Shown: in pieces, positions 9,469 through 19,089 of the stretch | Position numbering within the stretch: the first letter of the stretch is position 1 | Layout: each line of letters opens with the position of its first letter | Source: an uncultured Pseudomonadales bacterium | Lineage (GTDB): Bacteria > Pseudomonadota > Gammaproteobacteria > Pseudomonadales > Porticoccaceae | Direction of reading: 5' to 3' | Length of the DNA stretch: 64,000 bases | Assembly (NCBI GenBank): GCA_943846685.1 | Contig: OX044363.1 | Coordinates: 662,001-726,000, forward strand | Notes under the pieces: model-generated | What the model was told of the DNA's origin: nothing | Databases searched by the model: none | Seen by the model: only the letters and a program-made list of their open reading frames with translations | Position numbers and translations under genes: made by a program

Positions 9469-10615
9469 TCATAGGCCTGCCGCGAGCAGCGCAGCAGAGC
9501 AGCCGCGCCGCCAGCGCGGAGTCGCTCTTTTGGCGACACTGATTCTCACCCTCGCAGTGACTATCATCCTCGGCAATATTTTTTATCGCCATCAAATTGA
9601 GGTCTCTCAGGCGGCCGGTTCTCTGCACAGTGATCAGGCCGTATTGCTGGCGATCAGCGCCGAGAGTTGGGCCAGAGACTTAATTTCCAGTACCAATGAC
9701 AATGTTAAAACCGATCACTTTGAGGAAGATTGGGCCCAGGCCATCCCGTTTTTACCTGTAGATGGAGGTACAGTCGCCGGCTGTATCGTCGATCTGCAGT
9801 CGCGCTACAACCTCAATAGCCTCAGTGGTTATACCATTTCGCCACTGCAGAGAGAGATGAATGGCGCGGTCTTTGGTCATGCGCGAGTCTGGCAAAGCCT
9901 GTTGCAGTCGGTAGATATTCCGGTTGATGGCTCCAGTGTTGCAGTGATTATCGACTGGCTCGACAAAGACGACTCAGCGATTACCCCCTCCGGTGCTGAA
10001 CGGGCTGAATACAGTATTTATAATCCGCCGCGATTCCCCCATAACAACCTGATTTCAGATCCGGGTGAACTGGCCGCCATGCTCGGTTACAGTTTAAGAG
10101 ATGTACAGATACTGTCTCCCTGGATCACCGCATTGCCAGCGGCAACTACCGTTAATATTAATACCGCCTCAGAGCAGATGTTGCTGGCCCTAAGTGACGG
10201 CATGGGCATCGAGTTTGTCGATCTGGTGGTCAATGGTCGGCCCTTCGGCAGCCTCAGTGATTTTTATCAGGTGATGGATCAGTATTTAATGGTCGGTGAG
10301 CCTCAGCTTAAACTGCGCTGGCCGGCAACACTTATCGGTATAAAAACATCATTTTTCCAGCTAAATCTTGAAGTCACATTGGGGCAGTCAAAGCTGCAGG
10401 TAAGAAGTATAATGCACCGTGATGGGCGCGGCGCTCCGGCGGTAATAAGCCGCGAGATAACGGTTGTGCCTGCTGGGGTTGCAGCGGTACTATTCGCAAC
10501 TGTTTCAGATGATGAAGATGAAGAAGATTCCGACACTGAAGCTGATAACAATAAAAAGTATTATATGCAGCCTCTCTGTGAAGCCGTACCCAACAATTTT
10601 AACGCCGATTATTAG
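9461..10615 (+). CDS. gspK: Minor pseudopilin GspK
   Basis: The product has 384 residues if translation starts at the ATG at 9461, which overlaps the gspJ stop; an ATG at 9458 and an upstream GTG at 9407 are alternatives. The N-terminus reads RQRG|VALLATLILTLAVTIIL, the GspK form of the prepilin motif, which lacks the Glu5 of other pseudopilins. Cys residues and a SAM-like helical insertion follow (for example VNINTASEQMLLAL). GspK caps the pseudopilus tip with GspI and GspJ. The C-terminus has an acidic stretch (DDEDEEDSDTEADNN) echoing the GspJ tail. Confidence 0.9.
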   Translation: MNSHRPAASSAAEQPRRQRGVALLATLILTLAVTIILGNIFYRHQIEVSQAAGSLHSDQAVLLAISAESWARDLISSTNDNVKTDHFEEDWAQAIPFLPVDGGTVAGCIVDLQSRYNLNSLSGYTISPLQREMNGAVFGHARVWQSLLQSVDIPVDGSSVAVIIDWLDKDDSAITPSGAERAEYSIYNPPRFPHNNLISDPGELAAMLGYSLRDVQILSPWITALPAATTVNINTASEQMLLALSDGMGIEFVDLVVNGRPFGSLSDFYQVMDQYLMVGEPQLKLRWPATLIGIKTSFFQLNLEVTLGQSKLQVRSIMHRDGRGAPAVISREITVVPAGVAAVLFATVSDDEDEEDSDTEADNNKKYYMQPLCEAVPNNFNADY

Positions 10616-10627
10616 GAAATGTTCTAA

Positions 10628-11728
10628 ATGACATTATCTGTTGACCATATTCATCACCTCGACCGTCATCTGGTCAATGAGGGTGAAGAGCACAGATCCA
10701 TGGCCCTCTGGGTTCCATCGGAGCGCGTCACTGTGCATCGTATTGATGCGCCGACTGCGCCGCAGAGAAAGTGGTCGGAGTTAATACCCTGGATTCTCGA
10801 AGATCGTCTTTTACAGCCTGTGGAAGATATGCACTTTGTTATTGGTTCAGTTGTCACTGAGGGCGATAACAAGCAGGTAGATATTTCTGTTGTCAGCAAG
10901 CAGGATATGCGCGAATGGTTACGCATTGCCGACAACGCTTCCGTTATCCCTACCGCAATGGTTCCCGATTATCTCGCACTGCCCTCTGAAGAAGACCGCA
11001 TCAGCATAGTCTGGCGCGAAGGTCATTTACTGGTTCGCGATAGTGCCGGAAATGGTTTCTCTGCGGCACCAGCGCTGGCTTGGAGTCTGGTGCGTCGATT
11101 AATCGATGCGGCGGAAGTAGCGCCGCGACTGTCGATCTCTATTCCAGATGAAACACTTGTTCCCGAGGATTTGCTTGAGGATGCAGATATTAATGCTGCA
11201 GATATTGATTGGCAGCTTTCGGAATTACCGATTTCAGCGAATCTCTTGAGTGGTGAATTCGCCTTATCAACCAAACCGGCGAGTTCGAACTCCTGGCTAG
11301 CCACCGCAGCGCTGTTAGTGTTGGCAGTGGTGTTGGTATTTGGCTATCTGCAGGTCTCCAACTCTGCTCTTGAGCAGAGAGTTGTGGGGCTTGAAAAGCA
11401 GGTCAGCGCAGGATTTGGCAAGGTCTTCAAAGGCAAAAAAGCCAAGCCGGAAAAAGTCAGGGCTAGCGGTGAGCTGTTGCTGGGCAATTTATTTAAGCAG
11501 CATGAAAGCTCAAACACTCCGCTTATGAGAGCTCTGGTCGGGTTGGAGAAGTCTATGACAGCCTGTAACTGTGATCTGGAATCACTGACAGCGAGCGACT
11601 CGGCAGTTCAATTAGAGTTAAAAAATGCCAGCAAATTGCAGCTGACCAGGTTGAATGTCTCTGGCTTTAAAGTCAGCACCAATAAAGCTGGCGACACTGC
11701 CAGTATCAATCTGCTGGAGGTTAAGTAG
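10628..11728 (+). CDS. gspL: Type II secretion protein GspL
   Basis: The product has 366 residues. The N-terminal cytoplasmic actin-like domain (about 1-215) contacts GspE, a single hydrophobic segment lies at about 222-242 (WLATAALLVLAVVLVFGYL), and a periplasmic ferredoxin-like domain follows. GspL links the ATPase to GspM and the pseudopilus. It starts 12 bases after gspK and ends 3 bases before gspM. Similarity to the family is low, as is usual for GspL, but architecture and position agree. Confidence 0.88.
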   Translation: MTLSVDHIHHLDRHLVNEGEEHRSMALWVPSERVTVHRIDAPTAPQRKWSELIPWILEDRLLQPVEDMHFVIGSVVTEGDNKQVDISVVSKQDMREWLRIADNASVIPTAMVPDYLALPSEEDRISIVWREGHLLVRDSAGNGFSAAPALAWSLVRRLIDAAEVAPRLSISIPDETLVPEDLLEDADINAADIDWQLSELPISANLLSGEFALSTKPASSNSWLATAALLVLAVVLVFGYLQVSNSALEQRVVGLEKQVSAGFGKVFKGKKAKPEKVRASGELLLGNLFKQHESSNTPLMRALVGLEKSMTACNCDLESLTASDSAVQLELKNASKLQLTRLNVSGFKVSTNKAGDTASINLLEVK

Positions 11729-11731
11729 ACC

Positions 11732-12223
11732 ATGAAGCTATTAAATAACCTCAGCGGCTGGTTTGCAGGCTTACAGCCGCGAGAGAGACTGATTATGATA
11801 GTTGGTGCGGCGCTGTTAGTTGTCGCCGCCATTTATATGGCCCTATTGCCGGCCATGCATAAGAACGCTCAGCTTGAGCAGCGCTATCAGAACCTCAGCG
11901 AAGATATGCAATGGCTGCGAGAGCAGAGCCAAGTGGTTAGCCGTCTGAACAACAGCTGTTCCGGACAGGCAATTCAGAATGGCAAAAAGCTCGAAGTTAT
12001 AAGCCGTATTGTAAGAAGAAATCAGCTTAGACTGCTTGGTCTGGATCAGGATGATTCCTCTTTCTATTCGATCGAAGTCAGCGGCGCGAGCCCCAATCGA
12101 ATACTGCAATCCATTCATCAGTTGACCTGTCAGGGCCTGTCTCTTGAGTCTTTAGATGTAAGGTCTTCAGACGATACTAAGGTTGGTTACAGTGCTACTA
12201 TTGAGGTTACTTATGTCAATTAA
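11732..12223 (+). CDS. gspM: Type II secretion protein GspM
   Basis: The product has 163 residues. A short cytoplasmic tail is followed by one membrane segment at about residues 20-38 (LIMIVGAALLVVAAIYMALL), a coiled-coil-like region (about 42-68) and a periplasmic ferredoxin-like domain. It stabilises GspL in the inner membrane. It overlaps the gspC start by 11 bases. Assignment rests on architecture and its place after gspL. Confidence 0.87.
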   Translation: MKLLNNLSGWFAGLQPRERLIMIVGAALLVVAAIYMALLPAMHKNAQLEQRYQNLSEDMQWLREQSQVVSRLNNSCSGQAIQNGKKLEVISRIVRRNQLRLLGLDQDDSSFYSIEVSGASPNRILQSIHQLTCQGLSLESLDVRSSDDTKVGYSATIEVTYVN

Positions 12224-13049
12224 AGCATTTCAGATAAGCGGATTATTAGCAGTGATAAAAAGTGGGTCACTGGCTCAGCGTGCTGTTGTATTGAGCAATT
12301 TGCTGTTGGTTCTAATCTGCGTAGTATTTTTAAGTATGCTTGCTGCGCTCTATACCGCCGATGATGAAGAGATAAAGCCGATACCCCGTGCACAAACAAA
12401 TTCGACCACACTGCGCTGGAACTGGTTTCGCGGCAGCCAGCCAGTTGAGCAGGTTGAATTGGTGGGTGAGTTAGAAAATTCCAATTTAAAATTAAAGCTT
12501 CTCGGCGTACTTATCTCTGGGGATAGATCTGCGGCAACTCTGGCTTTTAATGGCAAACCGGAAAAGGTTTACCAGGTTGGCGATAACCTTGCGTCCAATG
12601 TCAGTATTGAGCAGATTGAGCCGTACCGGGTAATCATCAAGGAAAATGGAACCAACAAACAGATACTGATGGCCAAGTCTGATTCTGTTATTGAGACTGA
12701 ACAGTCAACAGGTTCGGGGGATGGGCAGACTGCCGATGGCGGTTTTGCGATGGCCAATATGTTTGGCGCCGTTCCGGTCAGAGCCGGTCAGTATGGCAAT
12801 GGATTTAAACTCAACAAGCTCTCTAAAGAAATGAAAATGCTCGCCGATATCGAGAATAACGACATAGTTGTCAATGTCGGTGGCATGGCTGTTCAGGAGT
12901 TGATGGCAGATCCAAAGCAATGGATCAAATACAGCACTGAGACCAGTTTACCCGTAACCGTTATTCGCGATGGGCAGCCTGTGGAGTTGTACGTGAATGC
13001 TGCCAGCCTATCGGCTAAAATGTTACCGAAATTCGGATTGAATAAATAA
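12213..13049 (+). CDS. gspC: Type II secretion protein GspC (HR and PDZ domains)
   Basis: The likely product has 278 residues from the ATG at 12213 (MSIKAFQISG), overlapping gspM by 11 bases. It has a single transmembrane helix (about 25-45), a periplasmic homology region around residues 85-145 (LKLLGVLISGDRSAATLAF) that contacts the secretin, and a C-terminal PDZ-like domain (about 185-270) for substrate recognition. In many T2SS operons gspC comes first with gspD; here it lies between gspM and gspD. Confidence 0.9.
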   Translation: MSIKAFQISGLLAVIKSGSLAQRAVVLSNLLLVLICVVFLSMLAALYTADDEEIKPIPRAQTNSTTLRWNWFRGSQPVEQVELVGELENSNLKLKLLGVLISGDRSAATLAFNGKPEKVYQVGDNLASNVSIEQIEPYRVIIKENGTNKQILMAKSDSVIETEQSTGSGDGQTADGGFAMANMFGAVPVRAGQYGNGFKLNKLSKEMKMLADIENNDIVVNVGGMAVQELMADPKQWIKYSTETSLPVTVIRDGQPVELYVNAASLSAKMLPKFGLNK

Positions 13050-13050
13050 A

Positions 13051-14979
13051 ATGAGAAAAATAATGACTGACCAAAAAACAGGTTTTGGCAAAACAATTAT
13101 GCGCTTTGTGGGGGCGCTCAGCTTAGTGGCAGCGATGGTTGCCGAAGCAACTGCAGCGGAAAAAGTAAGAATTAATTTCCGCGATGCGGATATCCGCAGC
13201 GTGATTGAAAGTGTCGCAGAGATTACCGGTAAATCCTTTGTTCTCGATCCGCGAGTCAAGGGCAAGGTAACTATTATCGCCCCAGAGGCGATCGATTCAG
13301 ACCTACTTTACAACGCCGCACTTTCTGCCCTACAGGTGCAGGGTTTTCAGGCCGTTGACGACGGCGTAATAACTCGTATTTTGCCGTTTAATCAGGCATT
13401 TACTTTCTCTGGTGGCAGCGCTGGCAATAACAAGCTTATTACCAAAGTCATTAAAATTCAGCACGCTCAGGTGACCACTCTTGTTCCAGTCTTAAAGCCA
13501 GTGATGAGTTCTGGTTCACGCCTGCAGGCATTTGCCCAGAGCAACGCCATAGTGGTTACCGATATCACCTCCAATATTGCCCGCCTCGAAGAGCTGGTCG
13601 CTGAACTGGACGATCCAGAGCAGACCGCTATTGAAGTGGTTACTCTAAAACATATCTCTGCCGGTGAAGCGGTCCATATCGCCACACAGCTAAAGCAGTT
13701 GCAGAAGCAAGAGCTATCACTGGTCGAAGACGGCATGAACAACCGTATTATCGTCAGTGGCCCAAGCACCGCTCGCCGCGCCTTTAAAGCGATGCTAAAA
13801 ACACTGGATCAGCGCTCCGCCAAAACCGGTAGTGTTGAAGTGATCTACCTTAACTTTGCCCGTGCTGCAGAGATGAAGCCTATAGTTGAGGGTATGCTGC
13901 AGTCGGATATCTTCCTGCGTCTCGCCGGAGAAGCTGGTGCGGATAGTAAAACCAAAAAGAAAACTGCCTATCAGATTCAGATTGATGAACTTAATAATGC
14001 TCTGGTTGTGGCGGCACCTTCAGCCGTAGTTAGAGAAATTAGAAATGTTGTTGATAAGCTGGATCGCGCCAGACCTCAGGTATTGATTGAAGCGGTTATT
14101 GCCGAGTTATCGGAAGATCAGGCCGAGAAGCTTAATTCACAGTTAGTGTATACCAGTAAAAATCGCGGTGGTTATCTGACCAAGTTTGATAATCTCTTAG
14201 CCACGGTTCTTGGCACTGGTACTGATGGCGATATCAGTGATGCCGATGCAACACGTCTCGGCGGTCTTTTGGAGAACACCTCCGGCGCTATTGGTATAGC
14301 TGGTAGTTTTGATTCTGATACAGGCAAAGGAATTGGCCTTTTGATTCAGGCTTTAAAAACTGATGGCAGCACCAAGATTCTTTCAACACCTTCGGTTGTT
14401 ACTCTGGATAATGAAGAAGCTGCACTTTCAGTTGGTGAAGAAGTCCCCTTCCAATCCGGTAGCTTTACTAGCAGCAATAATGGCAGCAGTAACCCTTTCA
14501 CCACGATTAATCGTGAAGAGGTGGGCGTAAAACTTAAGGTTAAGCCGCAGATTAGCAAGGGCAATTCGGTACGTCTGGAGATTGAACAGGAATCATCCAA
14601 AGTTAAAGCGGGTGGTGAGCCAGGTCTGCAAACAACATCAAAAAGTACCATGAAAACCAATGTGCTGATTCAGGATGGTGAATTATTAATACTGGGCGGG
14701 TTGATTGAAGACCAGACCGGTGGCACTTCCAGCAAGGTTCCGCTGCTAGGCGATATTCCAATCTTGGGGCATCTATTCCGATCAACAAGCAAAGATGATT
14801 CTCAATCGGTGCTGATGATGTTTATTCGACCAACAATTATTCGTACCGCCGAAGACGCACGAAATCTATCCGAGGCAAAATACAGGCATCTGATCAAGCG
14901 CGATTTAGATAGCGAAGAAGCTGGATTGATACAGCCAATGCTTGAAGATTTTGTTAATGAGGGGCAGTCAACCAAGTAG
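13051..14979 (+). CDS. gspD: Type II secretion outer-membrane secretin GspD
   Basis: The product has 642 residues. A signal peptide ending near ATAA|EKVRINF is followed by N0-N3 domains (about 38-340) and a secretin domain (about 345-600) with the family motif region VPLLGDIPILGHLF. It forms the outer-membrane channel. The ATG at 13051 lies one base after the gspC stop; an ATG at 13063 is an alternative start that keeps the signal peptide. No pilotin gene (gspS) is seen nearby, while gspA and gspB follow directly. Confidence 0.95.
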   Translation: MRKIMTDQKTGFGKTIMRFVGALSLVAAMVAEATAAEKVRINFRDADIRSVIESVAEITGKSFVLDPRVKGKVTIIAPEAIDSDLLYNAALSALQVQGFQAVDDGVITRILPFNQAFTFSGGSAGNNKLITKVIKIQHAQVTTLVPVLKPVMSSGSRLQAFAQSNAIVVTDITSNIARLEELVAELDDPEQTAIEVVTLKHISAGEAVHIATQLKQLQKQELSLVEDGMNNRIIVSGPSTARRAFKAMLKTLDQRSAKTGSVEVIYLNFARAAEMKPIVEGMLQSDIFLRLAGEAGADSKTKKKTAYQIQIDELNNALVVAAPSAVVREIRNVVDKLDRARPQVLIEAVIAELSEDQAEKLNSQLVYTSKNRGGYLTKFDNLLATVLGTGTDGDISDADATRLGGLLENTSGAIGIAGSFDSDTGKGIGLLIQALKTDGSTKILSTPSVVTLDNEEAALSVGEEVPFQSGSFTSSNNGSSNPFTTINREEVGVKLKVKPQISKGNSVRLEIEQESSKVKAGGEPGLQTTSKSTMKTNVLIQDGELLILGGLIEDQTGGTSSKVPLLGDIPILGHLFRSTSKDDSQSVLMMFIRPTIIRTAEDARNLSEAKYRHLIKRDLDSEEAGLIQPMLEDFVNEGQSTK

Positions 14980-14993
14980 CACAATGAGGCGCT

Positions 14994-16709
14994 ATGAGCA
15001 TTTATCTGCAATATTTTGCCCTTAAGCGAGAGCCATTCTCGATCGTCCCTGATCCCGGGTTTCTCTACCCGAGTATCTACCACCGACAGGCCGTAGCCCA
15101 TTTAAAGTACGGCCTTGATCGCGAAGGTGGTTTTATCCTGCTAACCGGTGAGGTAGGCACAGGTAAAACCACCCTTACTCGCACCATGATCAAGCGCATC
15201 CCGCCCCATGTTCGGGTCGCTTATATCCTTAACAGCAAGCTTAATACCACCGATGTACTCGCCAGTATCTGCGATGAGCTGCATATTCAGCTGCCTGTAG
15301 ATGTCGAACTGTCATTTACTAAAAAATGTATCGACGCGCTTAATCAGAATCTGCTCGCCGCCCATGCCGAGGGCAAAAAAACACTGATTGTTATTGAAGA
15401 GGCGCAAAATCTAACCCCAGAGGTTTTAGAGACGCTGCGTCTGTTAAGTAATCTTGAAACCAGCACCCAGAAGCTGCTGCATATACTCTTGGTCGGCCAG
15501 CCGGAATTACTTGAGATTCTCGCTCAGAAAGAACTGCGCCAACTCAATCAGCGAGTCGTCTCGCGCTTTCATCTTTCGCCGCTGGATAAAGATGATCTGT
15601 CTAACTATATCAATCACCGTCTGCATAAGGCCGGAGCCAAGCGAGCCATTTTTGAGCCCGCCAGTATCGCGGTACTGTTCCGTCTGACCGGAGGTGTGCC
15701 GCGATTAATTAATCTGGTCTGTCATCAGGCACTGGTTGCAGCCTATGCCAGTGGACATAAAACCGTTTCAGCAAAACTGGTACGTCAGGCAGCCGCAGAA
15801 ATTCTTAGCGATAGGCAAACCGCAGGGAACAAAAAAATATGGCTGATAGTCGCAGCGGTATTGATTGTTGGCGCGGGGCTTGTTGCAGCTACCGTTAAAT
15901 TTAAAGATCAATTACCAGTGCTGACTGAAACTTCAGGCGCGCCTGTCGCTCAGCTTGAACCCGTTAAGCCAATTAAAATACTTGAGCCAGCTGCAGTGGA
16001 AGTAGATGGAGTAAAAGGCTCTGAAGTAGAAGCTACACCACAGCCCATTGAGCCAACCGCAGCCGAGCCCACCGCGGTTATCGATTCTCAGCCAACAGCT
16101 ATAGCCAATCCATTTACCGGCCTGCTAGCCACTTGGGGAATTGATTCCGCTGAGGTCTACAGTGAGGAAGAGCTCTCTTCTGTAGCGGATATCCAACAGT
16201 TGCGAATGGAAAAAAGCAGCGCGGTAAATCTGCAATTTATTGAAAAGGTTAATCGCCCTGGCATCGTCTGGTTACTCGCTGAAAATGGCTATCTTAAAAC
16301 CTATGTAATCTCCGGTTTGGATACCGCAACAGTGACTCTGCAAAATTCTCAGGGCGCAGTGGCTATGGATAGAGAGAGCTTTACCCAAAACTGGAATGGC
16401 GTATATCTCTATCTTTGGAAACCACCTCTGGGTTACAGCGCACCCCTGGCCGTAAGCGCCAATAGTGCAAACAGCCTGCAGGTTAATCCTCCGGTGATCG
16501 ACTGGTGGCAGCGTCAATTGCAGGCTATTAATCCGGACAGTGAAAGAGTTATTAGTGGGGGTCGCTATACGCCGGCCATTGCCCAGCAGGTATTGGTATT
16601 TCAGCGTGAGCAGGGGTTGGCCGCAGATGGAATACTGGGTCGCGAAACATTGATGCGCTTAAATCATCTCGGCGGGGAAGCTATTCCGCAACTGTTGGGG
16701 ACTGATTAA
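14994..16709 (+). CDS. gspA: GspA/ExeA-type AAA ATPase with peptidoglycan-binding domain
   Basis: The product has 571 residues. An N-terminal AAA domain has Walker A GEVGTGKT at 52-59 and the Walker B-type motif LIVIEEAQN (about 127-135). A membrane segment lies at about 281-300 (WLIVAAVLIVGAGLVAA). The periplasmic part is Pro/Glu-rich and ends in a PG_binding_1 domain (about 520-565, TPAIAQQVLVFQREQGLAADG). In Aeromonas, ExeA with ExeB opens peptidoglycan for secretin assembly. It overlaps gspB by one base, so the two are coupled. Confidence 0.92.
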   Translation: MSIYLQYFALKREPFSIVPDPGFLYPSIYHRQAVAHLKYGLDREGGFILLTGEVGTGKTTLTRTMIKRIPPHVRVAYILNSKLNTTDVLASICDELHIQLPVDVELSFTKKCIDALNQNLLAAHAEGKKTLIVIEEAQNLTPEVLETLRLLSNLETSTQKLLHILLVGQPELLEILAQKELRQLNQRVVSRFHLSPLDKDDLSNYINHRLHKAGAKRAIFEPASIAVLFRLTGGVPRLINLVCHQALVAAYASGHKTVSAKLVRQAAAEILSDRQTAGNKKIWLIVAAVLIVGAGLVAATVKFKDQLPVLTETSGAPVAQLEPVKPIKILEPAAVEVDGVKGSEVEATPQPIEPTAAEPTAVIDSQPTAIANPFTGLLATWGIDSAEVYSEEELSSVADIQQLRMEKSSAVNLQFIEKVNRPGIVWLLAENGYLKTYVISGLDTATVTLQNSQGAVAMDRESFTQNWNGVYLYLWKPPLGYSAPLAVSANSANSLQVNPPVIDWWQRQLQAINPDSERVISGGRYTPAIAQQVLVFQREQGLAADGILGRETLMRLNHLGGEAIPQLLGTD

Positions 16710-17239
16710 TGTCTTATATTCTCAATGCTCTAAAAAAAGCCGAGCGTGATCGCAAGCGCGATGAGTCTGAGGATCTGGATGATTTGGTCGGTGCTGGATG
16801 GGATCCCTATCAAGAGCCGGTAAAGAGCAATGCCAGTTACAGAGTGGCAGCTATTATTATGCTTATAGCTGGGCTGCTTTTTTATGGCTTTTATAATCTG
16901 ACTAATAAGTCGGTGGTAGGCGATATCGAGTCGGTTTTGGAAAATCCGATTGAGATGCCGGTTCGCGATCAAGAAGAGCCCCTTGAAACTCAGCCGGTAA
17001 AGCAAGTAGAAAAATTGCCGCAAGAGGAGCCTGTAAGTGAAGAGCTGCGATTGCCAGAAGTCACCATAGCCGGGCATATTTATATTCGCAGTGGCTCACC
17101 GAAAAACCGAATTTTTATTGCTGATAAAACCTACTATGTCGGTGACACTATTGATGGCGACTGGGTGATTGAATCAATCAACTTCGATAGTCTGAGTATT
17201 CGCTCCGGAGCTCTCAGTTCAGAACTTCCTCTTCGCTAG
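16709..17239 (+). CDS. gspB: GspB/ExeB-type secretin assembly protein
   Basis: The product has 176 residues. It begins MSYILNALKKAERDRKR, the conserved GspB N-terminus, has one transmembrane helix at about 46-66, a Pro/Glu-rich spacer, and a C-terminal T2SSB-type domain (about 112-176). It partners GspA in secretin assembly. It is the last gene of the T2SS operon; its TAG stop lies in a CTAG tetranucleotide that also supplies the stop of the convergent aceK gene. Confidence 0.9.
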   Translation: MSYILNALKKAERDRKRDESEDLDDLVGAGWDPYQEPVKSNASYRVAAIIMLIAGLLFYGFYNLTNKSVVGDIESVLENPIEMPVRDQEEPLETQPVKQVEKLPQEEPVSEELRLPEVTIAGHIYIRSGSPKNRIFIADKTYYVGDTIDGDWVIESINFDSLSIRSGALSSELPLR

Positions 17240-19005
17240 TCTGAAAACACTTCCAATACAGAGTCCTTGCCCCGATCAAAGCGTTTTGCGCGGCGGTAAG
17301 GAAATACATCCAAAACAAAACCATCGCGAATTTTTTGCTGTAAATCCTGCCAGAACTCCACTTTATAGAGATCGCTGTGCATCTCTTCAAACATTTTTCG
17401 CGCCTTGGTATTGCCAGAGAAAAATAACCGAAACTCCTCCGGAAAAATATCGTTGGCCGCTACGGTGTACCAGGTGCCCGCCTGCATTTCTTCCTGTTCG
17501 GTGCGCGGTTTGGGAATGCGTCTAAAGTTGCAGTCGATCAAGCTGGCAATTTCATCATAGTCATAGAACACCACGCGACCGTGTCGGGTAACGCCAAAGT
17601 TCTTTAAGGGCATATCGCCGGGAAAAATATTGGCCGCCGCCAGCTGCTTAATACAGTTGCCGTACTCCTCCATAGCATTGTGTATCTCATTATCAGTGGC
17701 GTTCTCTAAATAGAGATTGAGCGGAGTCATATAGCGCTCGGTATAGAGGTGCTTGATAATTAATCTGTTATCGCGAATTTCAATGGATGAGGCGGCGACT
17801 TTCTGAAGTTCTTCCAGCAGCGAATCTGAAAAGCGATCCAGCGGAAAAACCAGATTATCAAATTCCTGAGTATCCGCCATTCGTCCAATGCGGTCATGTC
17901 TGGATACAAAGCGATATTTTTCCCGCACCTGCTGGTGAGTGACTTCCTTAGGCGGGGCAAATTTATCTTTAATAATTTTAAACACAATATTGTAAGAGGG
18001 CAGCGTAAACACGGTCATCACCATGCCCTTGATGCCCGGGGCAACAATAAACTGATCGTCGGAATTACGCAGGTGTTGCACCGACTGTCTGTAGAACTCT
18101 GTCTTTGCGTGCTTGGGAAAACCCAGAGAATTATAAATTTCATAATCAAGTTTTTTCGGCATCAGCTTTTTCAAAAAATGCGCATACTGATAGGGCAGGG
18201 GTGCATCGACCATAAAATGGTTGCGGGTAAAACTGAAAATCACACTTAACTCATCGGAGTTAAAGATCGCCGTATCCACATACAGCTGACCCTGCTCGTT
18301 ATTCAGAATAACCAGCGCCATAGGGAAACGCTGCTCGCCATCAATCACGCGGCCAACCATATAGGCCGCCTTGCCGCGGTAAAAAATCGACTCGAGCAAA
18401 TCAAATTTAAGATTTTCTGGGGCGCCGCTAAGTTTCGGCACTACCTCTTGCTGGAAGACATTAAGAATACAGTCCAGGTCTAGTTCGATATCTTCGCCGG
18501 GCAGAGAGAACTCAGAGTCCTTGAGAATACGCCGAAAAATATTTCGGTAATCGCTGCCCTCGTAGCGAACAAAAATACTGTACTCGGCTTTTGGCGCTTC
18601 AATTAATTGCGAGGATAGAACGTAGATAATATGGTCATTGATCTTGTCGTGATCATGCAGCGCACTGAACACTGAATTAAAAAAAGTTTCGGCAATTTCA
18701 AAATTGGGAAAGTTAAATACCAGCTGTGTGTAGGCTTTTTTCGCCTCGATCCAGAGTTCCCGATTGGCAATATCTTTATTGGTCACCATGCCCAGATACA
18801 TAACCGTCTGGGCAATTTTGGTTTTATACAGTTCGAGGCGATCGACATTGGCCTGCTGCACACCGTGCCAATCGGCTTTCTCGAAACGTGCTTTGGCGCT
18901 GAGCGTGGAATTTAGATAGTCGGCAAAATAGCTGCGAAAACCATTTAGAACGGTCTTCGCCATACGCCGTGCGGTCGAGTTGTGAATCAGTGGTGTCTGC
19001 GCCAT
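17236..19005 (-). CDS. aceK: Isocitrate dehydrogenase kinase/phosphatase AceK
   Basis: The product has 589 residues, close to E. coli AceK (578). It has the AceK glycine-rich ATP-binding region GIKGMVMTVFTLPSY followed by VFKIIKDKF, and the catalytic segment DMPLKNFG...VVFYDYDE. The bifunctional cytoplasmic enzyme phosphorylates and reactivates isocitrate dehydrogenase, directing carbon between the TCA cycle and the glyoxylate shunt. No aceA or aceB is present in the window, so it is unlinked from the shunt genes. Its 3' end overlaps gspB by four bases in convergent orientation. Confidence 0.96.
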   Translation of the reverse strand: MAQTPLIHNSTARRMAKTVLNGFRSYFADYLNSTLSAKARFEKADWHGVQQANVDRLELYKTKIAQTVMYLGMVTNKDIANRELWIEAKKAYTQLVFNFPNFEIAETFFNSVFSALHDHDKINDHIIYVLSSQLIEAPKAEYSIFVRYEGSDYRNIFRRILKDSEFSLPGEDIELDLDCILNVFQQEVVPKLSGAPENLKFDLLESIFYRGKAAYMVGRVIDGEQRFPMALVILNNEQGQLYVDTAIFNSDELSVIFSFTRNHFMVDAPLPYQYAHFLKKLMPKKLDYEIYNSLGFPKHAKTEFYRQSVQHLRNSDDQFIVAPGIKGMVMTVFTLPSYNIVFKIIKDKFAPPKEVTHQQVREKYRFVSRHDRIGRMADTQEFDNLVFPLDRFSDSLLEELQKVAASSIEIRDNRLIIKHLYTERYMTPLNLYLENATDNEIHNAMEEYGNCIKQLAAANIFPGDMPLKNFGVTRHGRVVFYDYDEIASLIDCNFRRIPKPRTEQEEMQAGTWYTVAANDIFPEEFRLFFSGNTKARKMFEEMHSDLYKVEFWQDLQQKIRDGFVLDVFPYRRAKRFDRGKDSVLEVFSD

Positions 19006-19089
19006 ATAGCAATCGTCTCCGAGAACTGTTTCCGTGGCTTGCTTTTTATTAAGGACTTTTTATAAACAGCTGTTTTTATAAAAGAGTTA

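Noticed and set aside
9287..9628. Minus-strand 113-residue frame with Asn-Leu repeats
   Set aside because: It is the mirror of the gspJ Gly-Ser repeat and spans the gspJ/gspK junction; the repeat explains the open frame.
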